Source of the DNA: Planctomycetaceae bacterium
Lineage (GTDB): Bacteria; Planctomycetota; Phycisphaerae; UBA1845; UTPLA1
Direction of reading: 5' to 3'
DNA length: 64,000 nt
Assembly: GCA_011525745.1 (NCBI GenBank)
Contig: WYBU01000069.1
Coordinates: forward strand, 30,735-94,734
This document shows positions 27,554 to 35,962 of this stretch, piece by piece (the stretch's first letter is position 1; every line of letters begins with the position of its first letter). The position numbers and the translations under genes are program-made. The notes below the pieces were generated by a model. It searched no databases. It saw only the letters and a program-made list of their open reading frames with translations, and was not told the origin of the DNA.

Positions 27554-28507
27554 ATGACGATGGCCGCCCCGGCCGCTGAAACAACCTGGACGCGCAAGCA
27601 TCTGCTCGACCTGGAGTCGCTATCGGCCGACGAGATCGGCGTCATTCTCGACACGGCCGAGGCGTTCAAGGACGTCTCGACGCGAAGCGTGAAGAAGGTT
27701 CCGGCGCTGCGCGGGCGCGTGGTGGTCAATCTGTTCTTCGAGGAATCGACGCGCACGCGGACGAGTTTCACGCTGGCGGCGCAGCGGCTGTCGGCCGACG
27801 TGATCGACTTCTCGGCCAAAGGCTCGTCGGTGGCGAAGGGCGAGACGCTGGGCGACACGGCCCGCAACATCGAGGCGATGGGCGTCGATCTGATCGTGTG
27901 CCGGCATCCGGCGTCGGGCGCGCCGCACCTGCTCAGCCGCTGTGTGAACTGCTGCGTGATCAACGCCGGCGACGGGCGGCACGAGCATCCGACGCAGGCG
28001 CTGCTCGATCTGTTCACGATCCGCCAGCACAAGGGACGCATCGAGGGGCTGAAAGTCGCGATCGTCGGCGACGTGGCCAACTCGCGCGTGGCGCGCTCGA
28101 ACCTGTGGGGGCTGACGAAGCTGGGCGCCGAGGTGACGTTCGTCGGGCCGACGACGCTCGTGCCGCGTACGTTCGAGCAATTCGGGGCTCGCGTTTGCCA
28201 CGACATCGACGCGGTCATCGGCGAGTTCGACGTCATCAACATGCTGCGCATTCAGATGGAGCGCGTGACGTCCAACGTGTTCCCCAGCGTGCAGGAATAC
28301 ACGCGGCTGTTCGGTCTCAACGGCCAGCGCATGCGCCGCGCCAAGCCGGACGTGCTGGTGATGCACCCCGGCCCGATGAACCGCGGCATCGAGATCACGA
28401 CCGAAGTCGCCGACGGGGCGCGCAGCGCCATCTTGCAGCAGGTGACCAACGGCCTGGCGGTGCGCATGGCGGTGCTGTTTCTGTGCAATCAGGCGGCGGG
28501 GGGATGA
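27554..28507 (+). CDS. pyrB: Aspartate carbamoyltransferase catalytic subunit
   Basis: 317 residues. Second step of UMP synthesis, carbamoyl phosphate plus aspartate to carbamoyl-aspartate. Active-site signatures are intact: [12 protein letters not shown] (carbamoyl phosphate loop), [41 protein letters not shown] in segments, [25 protein letters not shown]. No regulatory PyrI chain and no dihydroorotase pyrC follow; beyond the stop there is repeat DNA and then the opposite strand. Regulation by PyrR is inferred from gene order. Confidence 0.95.
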   Translation: MTMAAPAAETTWTRKHLLDLESLSADEIGVILDTAEAFKDVSTRSVKKVPALRGRVVVNLFFEESTRTRTSFTLAAQRLSADVIDFSAKGSSVAKGETLGDTARNIEAMGVDLIVCRHPASGAPHLLSRCVNCCVINAGDGRHEHPTQALLDLFTIRQHKGRIEGLKVAIVGDVANSRVARSNLWGLTKLGAEVTFVGPTTLVPRTFEQFGARVCHDIDAVIGEFDVINMLRIQMERVTSNVFPSVQEYTRLFGLNGQRMRRAKPDVLVMHPGPMNRGIEITTEVADGARSAILQQVTNGLAVRMAVLFLCNQAAGG

Positions 28508-28815
28508 TCGCGGCGACAACCGCAGCGATGGCGCTTGCGGCTCGGATCATGCCGGATTGGGTGGCCCACCGCGTCGCGGTGGGTTGACGATGATGGGATC
28601 TGAAATGAACCGTCTCCCCCGCGCAGGCGGGGGTCCAGTTCCGCGCCGCAGCACTGGATTCCCGCCTGCGCGGGAATGACAAGAGCGGCCAACCGCGGCG
28701 CAAAACGTTCCCTGATCCGAGCCCCAAGCGCAAGCGCCGGGGTCGCCATGACATCTTGCCGTAACCGCAGCGATGGCGCTTGCGGCTCGGATCAGGCCGG
28801 CGATGGCCGGCTCAG
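28508..28815. repeat. 308-bp spacer built of dispersed palindromes
   Basis: No gene. Right arm of the GATCCGAGC family at about 28516-28544, a GGCCCACCGCGTCGCGGTGGG palindrome at about 28561-28582, two CCCGCCTGCGCGGG-type palindromes, and a complete small inverted element at about 28708-28797: CTGATCCGAGCCCCAAGCGC at the left and GCGCTTGCGGCTCGGATCAG at the right. This is the clearest short complete copy of the family. Confidence 0.75.
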
Positions 28816-29763
28816 TCAGCCGCGCCGATACGGAATCGCCAGCCCCGCCGGCGGGCGGGCCTGGCCGCTGCGCAGCGCCAGCGCCAGCAGTGTCAGCACG
28901 TAAGGCAGCGCCAGCATCGCCGGGTAGAGCACGTGCACGCGCGATCCCAGCCGCGGCTGGAGCGTCACTTGCAGCGCCTCCAGCCCGCCGAAGAACAACG
29001 CCGCCAGCGCAATGCGCACGGCGGACCACCGCCCGAAGATCACCAGAGCCAAAGCCACGAACCCGCGGCCGTCCGTCATTCCGTCCTGGAAGCGATTGCT
29101 GATCGACAGCGTCAGGCACGCACCGGCCGCGCCCGCGCAGGCCCCGCCGAAGGCCGCCGCAAACGTCCGCGCCGCCGCCACGCGCACGCCGGCGGTGTCG
29201 GCCGCCTCGGGGTTCTCGCCGACCGCCCGCAGCGTCAGCCCCGGCCGCGTGCAGCGCAGGGCGACGGCCGTCATTACGACCAGCGGCAGGGCCAGCCAGG
29301 TAATCGCGTCGTGCGCCAGCAGGGCGTGCAGGATCGGATGGCGCGCGGCGTCGATCGCCAGCAGCGAAGCGAAGCGCGGCGCGACGAATTCGCCGCTGCC
29401 GGCTCGTGCCGTCGCGTCGATCCGCTCGGCCGCCACGCCGGTCGCGCCCAGGGCCAGCAGGTTGATTGCCAGTCCGGTGACGATCTGATCGCGCGCCCCG
29501 CCGACGGTCCACAGCGCAAAGAGCAGTCCGACCAGCGCCCCGGCCGCGGCGGCGGCCAGCAGTCCCGCCGTCGCCGAGCCGCCGGCCCATGCGGCGGCCG
29601 CGCCGGCCAGCGCGCCGATGAGCATCATGCCCTCGATGCCGATGTTAACCAGCCCTGCGCGTTCGGCGACGAGTTCTCCCGTGGCGGCCAGCAGCAGCGG
29701 CGTGGCGCCCTGGATGCCGCGGTGGATCGTCGAAGGAGCGAGGTCGAGCCAGTCGGCATTCAT
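28816..29763 (-). CDS. ABC transporter permease, nucleoside type (second permease)
   Basis: 315 residues, about eight to nine membrane segments. It matches the BPD-transp_2 permease family in the nucleoside/purine-type (NupQ/YufQ-like) branch: an ATPLLLAATGELVAERAGLVNIGIEGMMLIGAL N-terminal signature (seen in segments) and TAGVRVAAARTFAAAFGGACAGAAGA near the centre. Its natural partners are the permease and ATPase at 31298-33930 on the same strand, but the unrelated gene at 30069-31256 lies between on the other strand, so this permease needs its own promoter. Confidence 0.88.
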   Translation of the reverse strand: MNADWLDLAPSTIHRGIQGATPLLLAATGELVAERAGLVNIGIEGMMLIGALAGAAAAWAGGSATAGLLAAAAAGALVGLLFALWTVGGARDQIVTGLAINLLALGATGVAAERIDATARAGSGEFVAPRFASLLAIDAARHPILHALLAHDAITWLALPLVVMTAVALRCTRPGLTLRAVGENPEAADTAGVRVAAARTFAAAFGGACAGAAGACLTLSISNRFQDGMTDGRGFVALALVIFGRWSAVRIALAALFFGGLEALQVTLQPRLGSRVHVLYPAMLALPYVLTLLALALRSGQARPPAGLAIPYRRG

Positions 29764-30068
29764 GGATTTGGCGCCAGTACCTTATTCATCGCACCACATG
29801 GCGACGCGACCAAGAACGCGCGAGTGCGGAGTCGTGTTCTTGTCGACCGGACCGATCGGGCGCCGCCATGGCGGACGGCGATTCGCGCTGCCCAGCGGTC
29901 TCCCGCCCATCAGGAAGCACGTTTGTCGTGCGTAAGCGGGATGCCAAGCGTGCACAACTGTCGGGACGCCAGGCTCGTCGCGGCCCGACAGTGTTGACAA
30001 CGAATCGAAACGATGCTTAACTCTAGTAATCCCATACCCGCACGTCTCCGCAATGGAGGATGCTTAAG
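29764..30068. other. 305-bp divergent spacer with hairpin and promoter
   Basis: No gene. At about 29957-29997 ACTGTCGGG pairs with CCCGACAGT. A promoter for the rightward gene, TTGACA (29994-29999), 17-bp spacer, TTAACT (30017-30022), starts inside the hairpin's right flank, so the hairpin could be an operator. GGAGG at 30055-30059 is the ribosome binding site of the following gene. Confidence 0.6.
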
Positions 30069-31256
30069 ATGACAAAAAAAATGATTTTGTCCCTTCTCTT
30101 TGGCGTCGCACTCCAATGTCCGCAGGCGGCGGGCTTGTTCGCGCAGGCGCCTGAAGCTCAAACCCAGCCAACGGAACCGAGAGCGGCCGCATCCCAGCCT
30201 GACGAGGGCGCATCGCTCAGGCAATTGGAAGAGCGGCTGGTCGATGCCATTCGCTCGATCTACCCGAAGAACGCACCGATGGCCCAAGAGCACATGCCCG
30301 CTTTTTGGCGCGACGATATCATTGCGGCCGTCGACGAACTGAGCAAGGCAAGAGCGAAAGACATCATCAATCAGATCAAGAAGGATGGCGACTTCTTCAC
30401 GTACTTGCATCACTCGGCCGAGCGTTTACAAAGCCTGCTCGATGCTGCTACCCAATACCTTGAGCTATCCAGGCAGCGAAACGACTCGCTTCGAGATGTG
30501 CAGAATGAAATACGCGCGCTGGAGCAGAAACTCCAGAAAGCAACGGACGCGAAGGCGAGCGCGCAAGCCAAGGAGGAACTTGAGCGCGCACGGCAGGTGG
30601 AAGCTGATATCGTGCGCTCATTTGAGCGTCAAGAGTATCGCCTGGTTACCCAATATGATGAATGCCTTGCCAGTCTGAGTGATTGGGCGGACATCAGGCG
30701 GCGCGGTGATGGGGCATCGCTTCGCATCGAAGTAGAAAAAGAGCCGATTAACGAGGAGTCGGGGAAGCCCGCTGACGCCGATGAGCTTGTGCTGCGCGAG
30801 CTGGTCACGCGGCTGCTTCAGACGCGCGCCGATTCACAGAAACTGCTCGAGGATCCGACGCTAACTTCTCTTCAGGCTCAATCGCTATCTGCGACACGAG
30901 AGCAGGCTGAACGCGCGGTCTGTTCGAATCGTCGTCTGCGCATCCGAATGTGCGTGGACGATGCGTACGAGACAAATTCATACCTCGGTGACAGAGTGCA
31001 GGTCATCGAGGGTCGACTTAGCGGCCTTGTCGACCTTGTGCCAGGTGCATGCATTACGGTCCGTACATCATCTGAGGATGTTCTTGTTATTCGACGTGGG
31101 GTCTGGATTCGGCTGAACGTACGCTTGGACAAAGTCACGATACTCGATCGTGATAAGCCCAGAGTGGAGCGATCCGAGGGAGGCAATGTCACTCGCATGT
31201 CCAAGGTGGTCGATCTGAAGGGTGGAATCGACATCCAGGCGACACACATACCGTAG
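30069..31256 (+). CDS. Secreted coiled-coil-containing protein, unrecognised
   Basis: 395 residues started at the ATG at 30069, nine bases after GGAGG; the ATG at 30060 abuts that site and is unlikely. Signal peptide MTKKMILSLLFGVALQ...LFAQ. Residues about 120-200 are long charged helices likely to form a coiled coil (LRDVQNEIRALEQKLQ). The C-terminal 100 residues are strand-rich (GDRVQVIEGRLSGLVDL; VIRRGVWIRLNVRLDKVTIL). No family recognised. The gene is visibly less GC-rich than its neighbours and sits on the opposite strand between two genes of one ABC transporter, both signs of insertion. Confidence 0.75.
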   Translation: MTKKMILSLLFGVALQCPQAAGLFAQAPEAQTQPTEPRAAASQPDEGASLRQLEERLVDAIRSIYPKNAPMAQEHMPAFWRDDIIAAVDELSKARAKDIINQIKKDGDFFTYLHHSAERLQSLLDAATQYLELSRQRNDSLRDVQNEIRALEQKLQKATDAKASAQAKEELERARQVEADIVRSFERQEYRLVTQYDECLASLSDWADIRRRGDGASLRIEVEKEPINEESGKPADADELVLRELVTRLLQTRADSQKLLEDPTLTSLQAQSLSATREQAERAVCSNRRLRIRMCVDDAYETNSYLGDRVQVIEGRLSGLVDLVPGACITVRTSSEDVLVIRRGVWIRLNVRLDKVTILDRDKPRVERSEGGNVTRMSKVVDLKGGIDIQATHIP

Positions 31257-31297
31257 GGCGCGCTGTTCAAGTTTGCCTCAGCCTGATGCTTTGCCAG

Positions 31298-32338
31298 CTA
31301 CGTCTCCCCCGTCCGTTTCGGCGGGCCGGCGAGCCAGGCAACCAGTAGTACGACGCCGCCTTGGGCGGCGAACGTCAGCGTCGTCGGAAACGACGCCGCG
31401 CCTTCCAGATCGGCGTGCTGAAGGCCGCGCACGCCCGTGTCCAGCATCGCGAAAAACAGCGCGGCCGGCACGATCGCCGGCGGCGACAGCCGCGCCAGCA
31501 TCGCCACGGCGATGGCGGTGTAGCCGTAGCCCGCGCCGTAGCGCGCAGTCAGATAGTAACTGTTGCCGGCGATCTCGACCGCGCCGGCCAGCCCGGCCAG
31601 TGCGCCGCTGAGCAGAAAGGCGCCGGCGGTGTAGCCCGTCACGGGCAGACGCGCCAGTCGCGCGGCGATGGGATTCGCGCCGACGATCCGCAGTCGCAGG
31701 CCGGGCACGGTATGTCGCAGGAAGAACCACGCGCCGACAGCGGCCAGCAGCGCAATGGCCACGCCGGCGTGAAGGCCGTGTCGCGACGACAGCAGCGGCA
31801 GCCGGGCCGCGGCGGCGATCGAGGAGGTCGTGTCGCGCTGGGCGCTGAGCGGATCGGCCAACGGGCCGTGGACCATGATCGCGACGAGCTGAATCGCGAC
31901 AAAATTGAGCAGGATCGTGCTCAGCACTTCCTGCACGCGGCGGGCCAGCTTCAGCCACGCGGCCAGGCCGGCCCAGATCGCGCCGGCCACGACGCCCGCC
32001 AGCAAGGTCAGCGGCGCCGCGACCCACGCGGGCCAGGTGCCCAGGTGAATACCGACGGCGCAGGCGGCCAGCGCGCCGACGAGGTACTGGCCTTCGGCGC
32101 CGATGTTCCACACGCCGCAGCGAAACGCGACACACACGCCCAGACCGGTCAACAGCAGCGGGCAGGCCACGAGCAGCGTGGCCGAGAGCCGATCTGCGCC
32201 GCCGGCCACCGATTGCGCGAACACCCGCAACACCGCCGCCGGCGGATAGCCGCAGAGCCAGGCGACGGCCAGCAGCACCGCGATGCCGGCGGCCGCTGCC
32301 GCCATCGAAGCGCCCAGCGCTCGCACAGCGTGCCTCAT
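31298..32338 (-). CDS. ABC transporter permease, nucleoside type (first permease)
   Basis: 346 residues with about eight to ten membrane segments, of the BPD-transp_2 family, YufP/NupP-like branch. The conserved ALLLTGLGVCVAFRCGVWNIGAEGQ-type segment (here PLLLTGLGVCVAFRCGVWNI at about 61-80, then GAEGQYLVGALAA) and EVLSTILLNFVA are visible. Its start codon overlaps the stop of the ATPase gene as ATGA (32335-32338), so the two are translationally coupled. The gene downstream on this strand is blocked by the opposite-strand gene 30069-31256. Confidence 0.9.
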   Translation of the reverse strand: MRHAVRALGASMAAAAAGIAVLLAVAWLCGYPPAAVLRVFAQSVAGGADRLSATLLVACPLLLTGLGVCVAFRCGVWNIGAEGQYLVGALAACAVGIHLGTWPAWVAAPLTLLAGVVAGAIWAGLAAWLKLARRVQEVLSTILLNFVAIQLVAIMVHGPLADPLSAQRDTTSSIAAAARLPLLSSRHGLHAGVAIALLAAVGAWFFLRHTVPGLRLRIVGANPIAARLARLPVTGYTAGAFLLSGALAGLAGAVEIAGNSYYLTARYGAGYGYTAIAVAMLARLSPPAIVPAALFFAMLDTGVRGLQHADLEGAASFPTTLTFAAQGGVVLLVAWLAGPPKRTGET

Positions 32339-33930
32339 GCGGTCGCGCCCGCCATCAGCGCGGCGATGCGCTGCACGAGACCGTCGGCGGTTTCGGCTTG
32401 GCGCAGCCGGCCGCGATAGAGCACAAAAACGCGATGCGACAGTTCGAGGATTTCATCGAGATCGGTGCTGACGAGCAGCACCGCAGCGCCGCGTCGCGCC
32501 GCTTCGAGCAGCCGCGCACGAACGTAGCGCGTGGCGCCAAGGTCCAGGCCGCGCGTCGGATTGACGGCCAGCACCAGGCGCGGCCGGCCGTGAAGCTCGC
32601 GCGCCACGACCAGCTTCTGCTGATTGCCGCCGGACAATTCCACCGCCTGCGCGCGTTCCGACCGCGCGCGGATGTCGTATTGACCGATCAGTTCGCGTGC
32701 GAAGCCGCGCACGGCCGGCCAGCGCAGCACGCCGCGGCGCGCGAACGGCGGCCGGGCGTGCATCTTGAGCACGGCGTTTTCGGCCACGCTGAGCGGCAGC
32801 ACGAGCGCTTCGCGCTGGCGGTCGTCGGCGACGTGTGCGATTTCGTGCGGTGCCGCGGCGACACGAAGATCGCCGGCCGTGACGCGCCGAAGGCCCAGAA
32901 GCGTCTCGATGAGCGCAGCCTGACCGTTGCCATCGACGCCGGCCACGCCGATCAGATCGCCGGCGCGAAGACACAGATCGACGCGCTCCAGCCCCGGCGG
33001 CCGCTCACCCGATTCACTCGACACGGCTCGCATGTCGACGATCACGTCCGCCTCTGCGTGCTGCGCGACGCCCGTCGCCGACGTCGTTTTCTCGTTCCCT
33101 GTCTCCGTTTTCCCCGCTTCGACGATTTGACTTTTCGACCTTTCGTCGTTTCGTCGTTTCGACGATTCGACGCTTCCGATCTCGACTTTCGACTTTCGAT
33201 TTTCGACTTGCTCCTCCGCTCCCAGCATCATGCCCGCCAGACGCTCGATCGGCGTATCAGCGACAGGAAAAGTCCCGAGGGATTGCCCCCGGCGCAGCAC
33301 CGTGACGCGATCGCACAGGGTCGAGATTTCGCCCAGCTTGTGCGAGATGAACACCACCGCGCAGCCGGAGTCGCGCAGGCGGCGCAACGTCGCGAACAAC
33401 GGCTCGATCTCTCCCGGCGTCAGCACGGCCGTCGGCTCGTCGAGAATCAGCACGCGCACCGGCCGGCGCAAGGCTTTGAGCAACTCGACGCGCTGGCGCT
33501 GACCGACGCTCAGTTGTTCGACAAGGGCGTGCGGATCGACGTCGAGGCCCAGCCGCGCCGCCGCCTCGGCGGCGCGCCGCCGCAGCGACGCCGGCGTTCG
33601 CCAGAAGCCCGCCCCGCGGTCGCCGAGCAGCACGTTTTCGGCGACGGACATGCGTTCGACGAGCATGAAGTGCTGATGGACCATGCCGATGCCCAGCCGG
33701 CGGGCGTCCTCGGGGCGATGCAGCGTAACAGTTCGGCCGTCGATGCGAATGTCGCCCGCGTCGGTCCGCAGCAGGCCGAAGAGGATGCGCATGAGCGTGG
33801 ACTTGCCGGCGCCGTTTTCGCCGAGCAGGGCGTGGATTTCGCCGGCACAAAGTTCGAAGGAAACGCCCGCCAGCGCGCGGATTCCGCCGAAGCGTTTTTC
33901 GATTCCGCGAAGCTCGACGAGGGGGGGCAT
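32335..33930 (-). CDS. ABC transporter ATPase with two nucleotide-binding domains
   Basis: 531 residues from M at 33930. NBD1: Walker A GENGAGKST, signature LSVGQRQRVE, Walker B VLILDEPTAVL. NBD2: degenerate Walker A GVDGNGQAALIE, signature LSGGNQQKLVVAREL, Walker B-like LVLAVNPTRGLD. This tandem arrangement is typical of sugar and nucleoside importers of the YufO/RbsA type. In the linker (about bases 33085-33215) there is an in-frame, low-complexity insertion of KSKVE/KRRNDERSK-type residues made by a DNA micro-repeat. No substrate-binding lipoprotein gene is adjacent. Confidence 0.9.
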   Translation of the reverse strand: MPPLVELRGIEKRFGGIRALAGVSFELCAGEIHALLGENGAGKSTLMRILFGLLRTDAGDIRIDGRTVTLHRPEDARRLGIGMVHQHFMLVERMSVAENVLLGDRGAGFWRTPASLRRRAAEAAARLGLDVDPHALVEQLSVGQRQRVELLKALRRPVRVLILDEPTAVLTPGEIEPLFATLRRLRDSGCAVVFISHKLGEISTLCDRVTVLRRGQSLGTFPVADTPIERLAGMMLGAEEQVENRKSKVEIGSVESSKRRNDERSKSQIVEAGKTETGNEKTTSATGVAQHAEADVIVDMRAVSSESGERPPGLERVDLCLRAGDLIGVAGVDGNGQAALIETLLGLRRVTAGDLRVAAAPHEIAHVADDRQREALVLPLSVAENAVLKMHARPPFARRGVLRWPAVRGFARELIGQYDIRARSERAQAVELSGGNQQKLVVARELHGRPRLVLAVNPTRGLDLGATRYVRARLLEAARRGAAVLLVSTDLDEILELSHRVFVLYRGRLRQAETADGLVQRIAALMAGATA

Positions 33931-34013
33931 GGGTTGTTGAGCCTGCTTTGACGCTCGGAGGATTGTCGAACTCGCCAGCGGCGCCGAGCGCCGACCGACG
34001 TGCGAAACGAGCA
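33931..34013. other. Upstream region of ABC ATPase gene
   Basis: No gene. A poor ribosome binding region precedes the ATPase start. The right end contains CGTGCGAAACGAGCAACG, flanking the duplicated repeat block. Confidence 0.4.
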
Positions 34014-34475
34014 ACGAGGCGCGCACGTGGGAAAGCGTCAGCGCATCGAAGGCCGTGTGCTCACCTGCGCCGCAACGCCGCCGGCGCTATTTGCGCCCAA
34101 CGCTTACTTACGTACGCGTCTCGTTGCGCGTCGCCGGCATCACAGCCGAGGGCGGCTGTGCCACACGGGGGCATCACAGCCGAGGGCGGCTGTGCCACAC
34201 GGGGGCATCACAGCCGAGGGCGGCTGTGCCACACGGGCGCCACGCGATGGACGAGACGCGCACGTGAGTAAGCGTCAACGCATCGAAGGCCGTGTGCGCA
34301 CCTGTGCCGCAACGTCGCCGGCGCTATTTGCGCCCAACGCTTACTTACGTACGCGTCTCGTTGCGCGTCGCCGGCATCACAGCCGAGGGCGGCTGTGCCA
34401 CACGGGCGCATCACAGCCGAGGGCGGCTGTGCCACACAGGCGCATCACAGCCGAGGGCGGCTTTGCTGCGCGCGC
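34014..34475. repeat. Duplicated 237-bp block with two arrays of a 34-bp repeat
   Basis: A unit of 237 bp is present twice in direct orientation (about 34014-34250 and 34251-34475). Each unit holds three consecutive copies, period 34, of GCATCACAGCCGAGGGCGGC continuing TGTGCCACACGGG (starts 34137, 34171, 34205 and 34374, 34408, 34442). Each repeat contains the perfect hairpin CACAGCCG-AGGG-CGGCTGTG. The 5' part of each unit carries CAACGAGGCGCGCACGTG, complementary to CACGTAC..GTCTCGTTG-type bases 100 bp further on. No gene: frames across it change with the repeats. There are no spacers, so it is not CRISPR. Confidence 0.85.
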
Positions 34476-34490
34476 GGGCGATTCGATGCA

Positions 34491-35306
34491 CTAGGCGACG
34501 ACCACGTCCGAAAGGCGCGAGACGCTGACGACCGCTTCGCGAAAAACGAACACGCGCTGTCGATTGGCCCGCACGCCTTCGCGGGCCGACTCGCACACGT
34601 ACAACTCCTTGTTGGCGTGACCTTCGCGGCAGTCGTGAACGTCCGCGTCATCGAGCCAGTAGCCGTCGGGACGTACGGCCGTCAGCGTGCCGAGATAAAC
34701 GAGCGTGCCGGCCGAGTCGAGCACGACTCGTTGGCCGATCAGCGATTCGACGCCGGCCTGCGGCGGCGGCCCGCCCTGCCGCGCGACTTCGCCGGCGGCG
34801 TCGCGCGGAAAGACGGCTCGCGGCCCGGCGGATCGCTGCGGCGCTTCGACGATGTCCTTGAGTTCCATCTTCGCACCCAGGGCCTTGAGAATCGCGGCGC
34901 GGAGCTGATCCGCATCAATGCCAAGATACTTCAGCACGTGCGTCGCCAGACCGTCGCGCTCGCGCAGCAATCCCAGCAGCACGTGCGGCGAATCGGGTAA
35001 ATCTTGGCCCAGACAGCCTGATTCGTCTACGGCGTTCTGCAACGCCGTTCGCGCCCGCGGCGTCAGCGGCAGTTGGCGCGCGGCGGGCGGACGTTCCCCG
35101 TCGCGGATGAAGTGACCGATGGCGGCGGCCAGCGTTTCGTTGTTCACGCCGAATTCGCGCAGCACGGCCGCGCCGATGCCCTCATGCTCCTGAACCACGC
35201 CGGCCAGCATGTGCTCGGTGCCGATGTACTCGTGGCGGCGGCGCAGCGCCTCATCGTTGGCCAGATCGAGAATCCGCTTCACTTGTGGCGAAACTCTCTG
35301 AAACAT
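34491..35306 (-). CDS. Clp N-domain protein fused to an LSm-like domain, no AAA module
   Basis: 271 residues. Residues 1-150 are a double Clp-N repeat as in ClpA/ClpC, here MFQRVSPQVKRILDLANDEA and HEYIGTEHMLAGVV, then LTPRARTALQNAVDE and DSPHVLLGLLRERDG. After a proline/alanine-rich linker, residues about 185-270 form a strand-rich domain (IGQRVVLDSAGTLVYLGTL; GYWLDDADVHDC; VFVFREAVVSVSRLSDV) resembling a planctomycete LSm-like family. The AAA ATPase domains of Clp proteins are absent, and the gene is complete with GGAG before the start. It could act as an adaptor that recognises substrates; the RNA-binding idea for the second domain is inference. Confidence 0.75.
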   Translation of the reverse strand: MFQRVSPQVKRILDLANDEALRRRHEYIGTEHMLAGVVQEHEGIGAAVLREFGVNNETLAAAIGHFIRDGERPPAARQLPLTPRARTALQNAVDESGCLGQDLPDSPHVLLGLLRERDGLATHVLKYLGIDADQLRAAILKALGAKMELKDIVEAPQRSAGPRAVFPRDAAGEVARQGGPPPQAGVESLIGQRVVLDSAGTLVYLGTLTAVRPDGYWLDDADVHDCREGHANKELYVCESAREGVRANRQRVFVFREAVVSVSRLSDVVVA

Positions 35307-35359
35307 GGCGACTCCACAACGGGCGCGTGGCCCTGCGCGGTCGTTTGCGCGGCTCGGCC

Positions 35360-35821
35360 TCAGCCGGCTCGCTCACGCATGGGGCCGGCGGGCCGTTCTG
35401 CCTGTTTATCTTCCGGCGTGGCGCGGGCGCCGGCGGGCGGACGGATCGTCAGTTGTGCCGCCGCGAGTATTGTTCCCAGGACTGTCAAGATCAAAATCAG
35501 CGTCCCCACGCCGTAGAGCGTGCGCGTTGCTTCGTTGGTCGTCAGCCGCCGGCCGACGCGTTTCGAGATGCGGCTGGTGATGAATCCGCAAACCCACGTC
35601 CAGTGCAGAATCAGATGCAGCAGTACGGTCAGCGTCATCAGGGCCAGCACGCCGATCTGGATCAATCGCCACGACTCGAAATCCAGGCCCCACAGCGTCC
35701 AGCCGGGGGACGCGGCGGCGGTCGGGAAAATGAATTTCAGAACGGCCGATGTAACCAGCAGCGCGAGGAAGTTGAACAGGAGGAAGCAATCAAGAAGAAA
35801 GTTGACGCCCGAGCGCGACAT
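35360..35821 (-). CDS. DUF4405-like integral membrane protein
   Basis: 153 residues started at 35821 (MSRSGVNFLLD). Three to four hydrophobic segments. The sequence NFLLDCFLLFNFLALLVTSAVL and HLILHWTWVCGFI fits DUF4405, a small cytochrome-b-like membrane domain, whose conserved histidine is in HLILHW. The C-terminal 25 residues are polar. It lies 53 bp before the Clp-N gene on the same strand. Function unknown; a possible haem-binding membrane protein. Confidence 0.7.
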   Translation of the reverse strand: MSRSGVNFLLDCFLLFNFLALLVTSAVLKFIFPTAAASPGWTLWGLDFESWRLIQIGVLALMTLTVLLHLILHWTWVCGFITSRISKRVGRRLTTNEATRTLYGVGTLILILTVLGTILAAAQLTIRPPAGARATPEDKQAERPAGPMRERAG

Positions 35822-35962
35822 GCCGACACCCCAACTGCCATCCGCTCCGGCCAGCCGAATCGCGGGCGGAATGATAGCCGCGCCGGACGTGAGGGAATGG
35901 CCGCGCGCGTCGCATGAACGCAAATGGGACCGAATGCCGTGGATCGGACTGCGCCGCGCACC

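Noticed and set aside
32335..33930. Frameshift or pseudogene in the ABC ATPase because of the odd linker
   Set aside because: The reading frame is continuous across the micro-repeat and all nucleotide-binding motifs remain intact on both sides.
34137..34475. CRISPR-like array
   Set aside because: The repeats are directly adjacent at a 34-bp period with no unique spacers, the core is a hairpin palindrome, and no cas gene is in the window.
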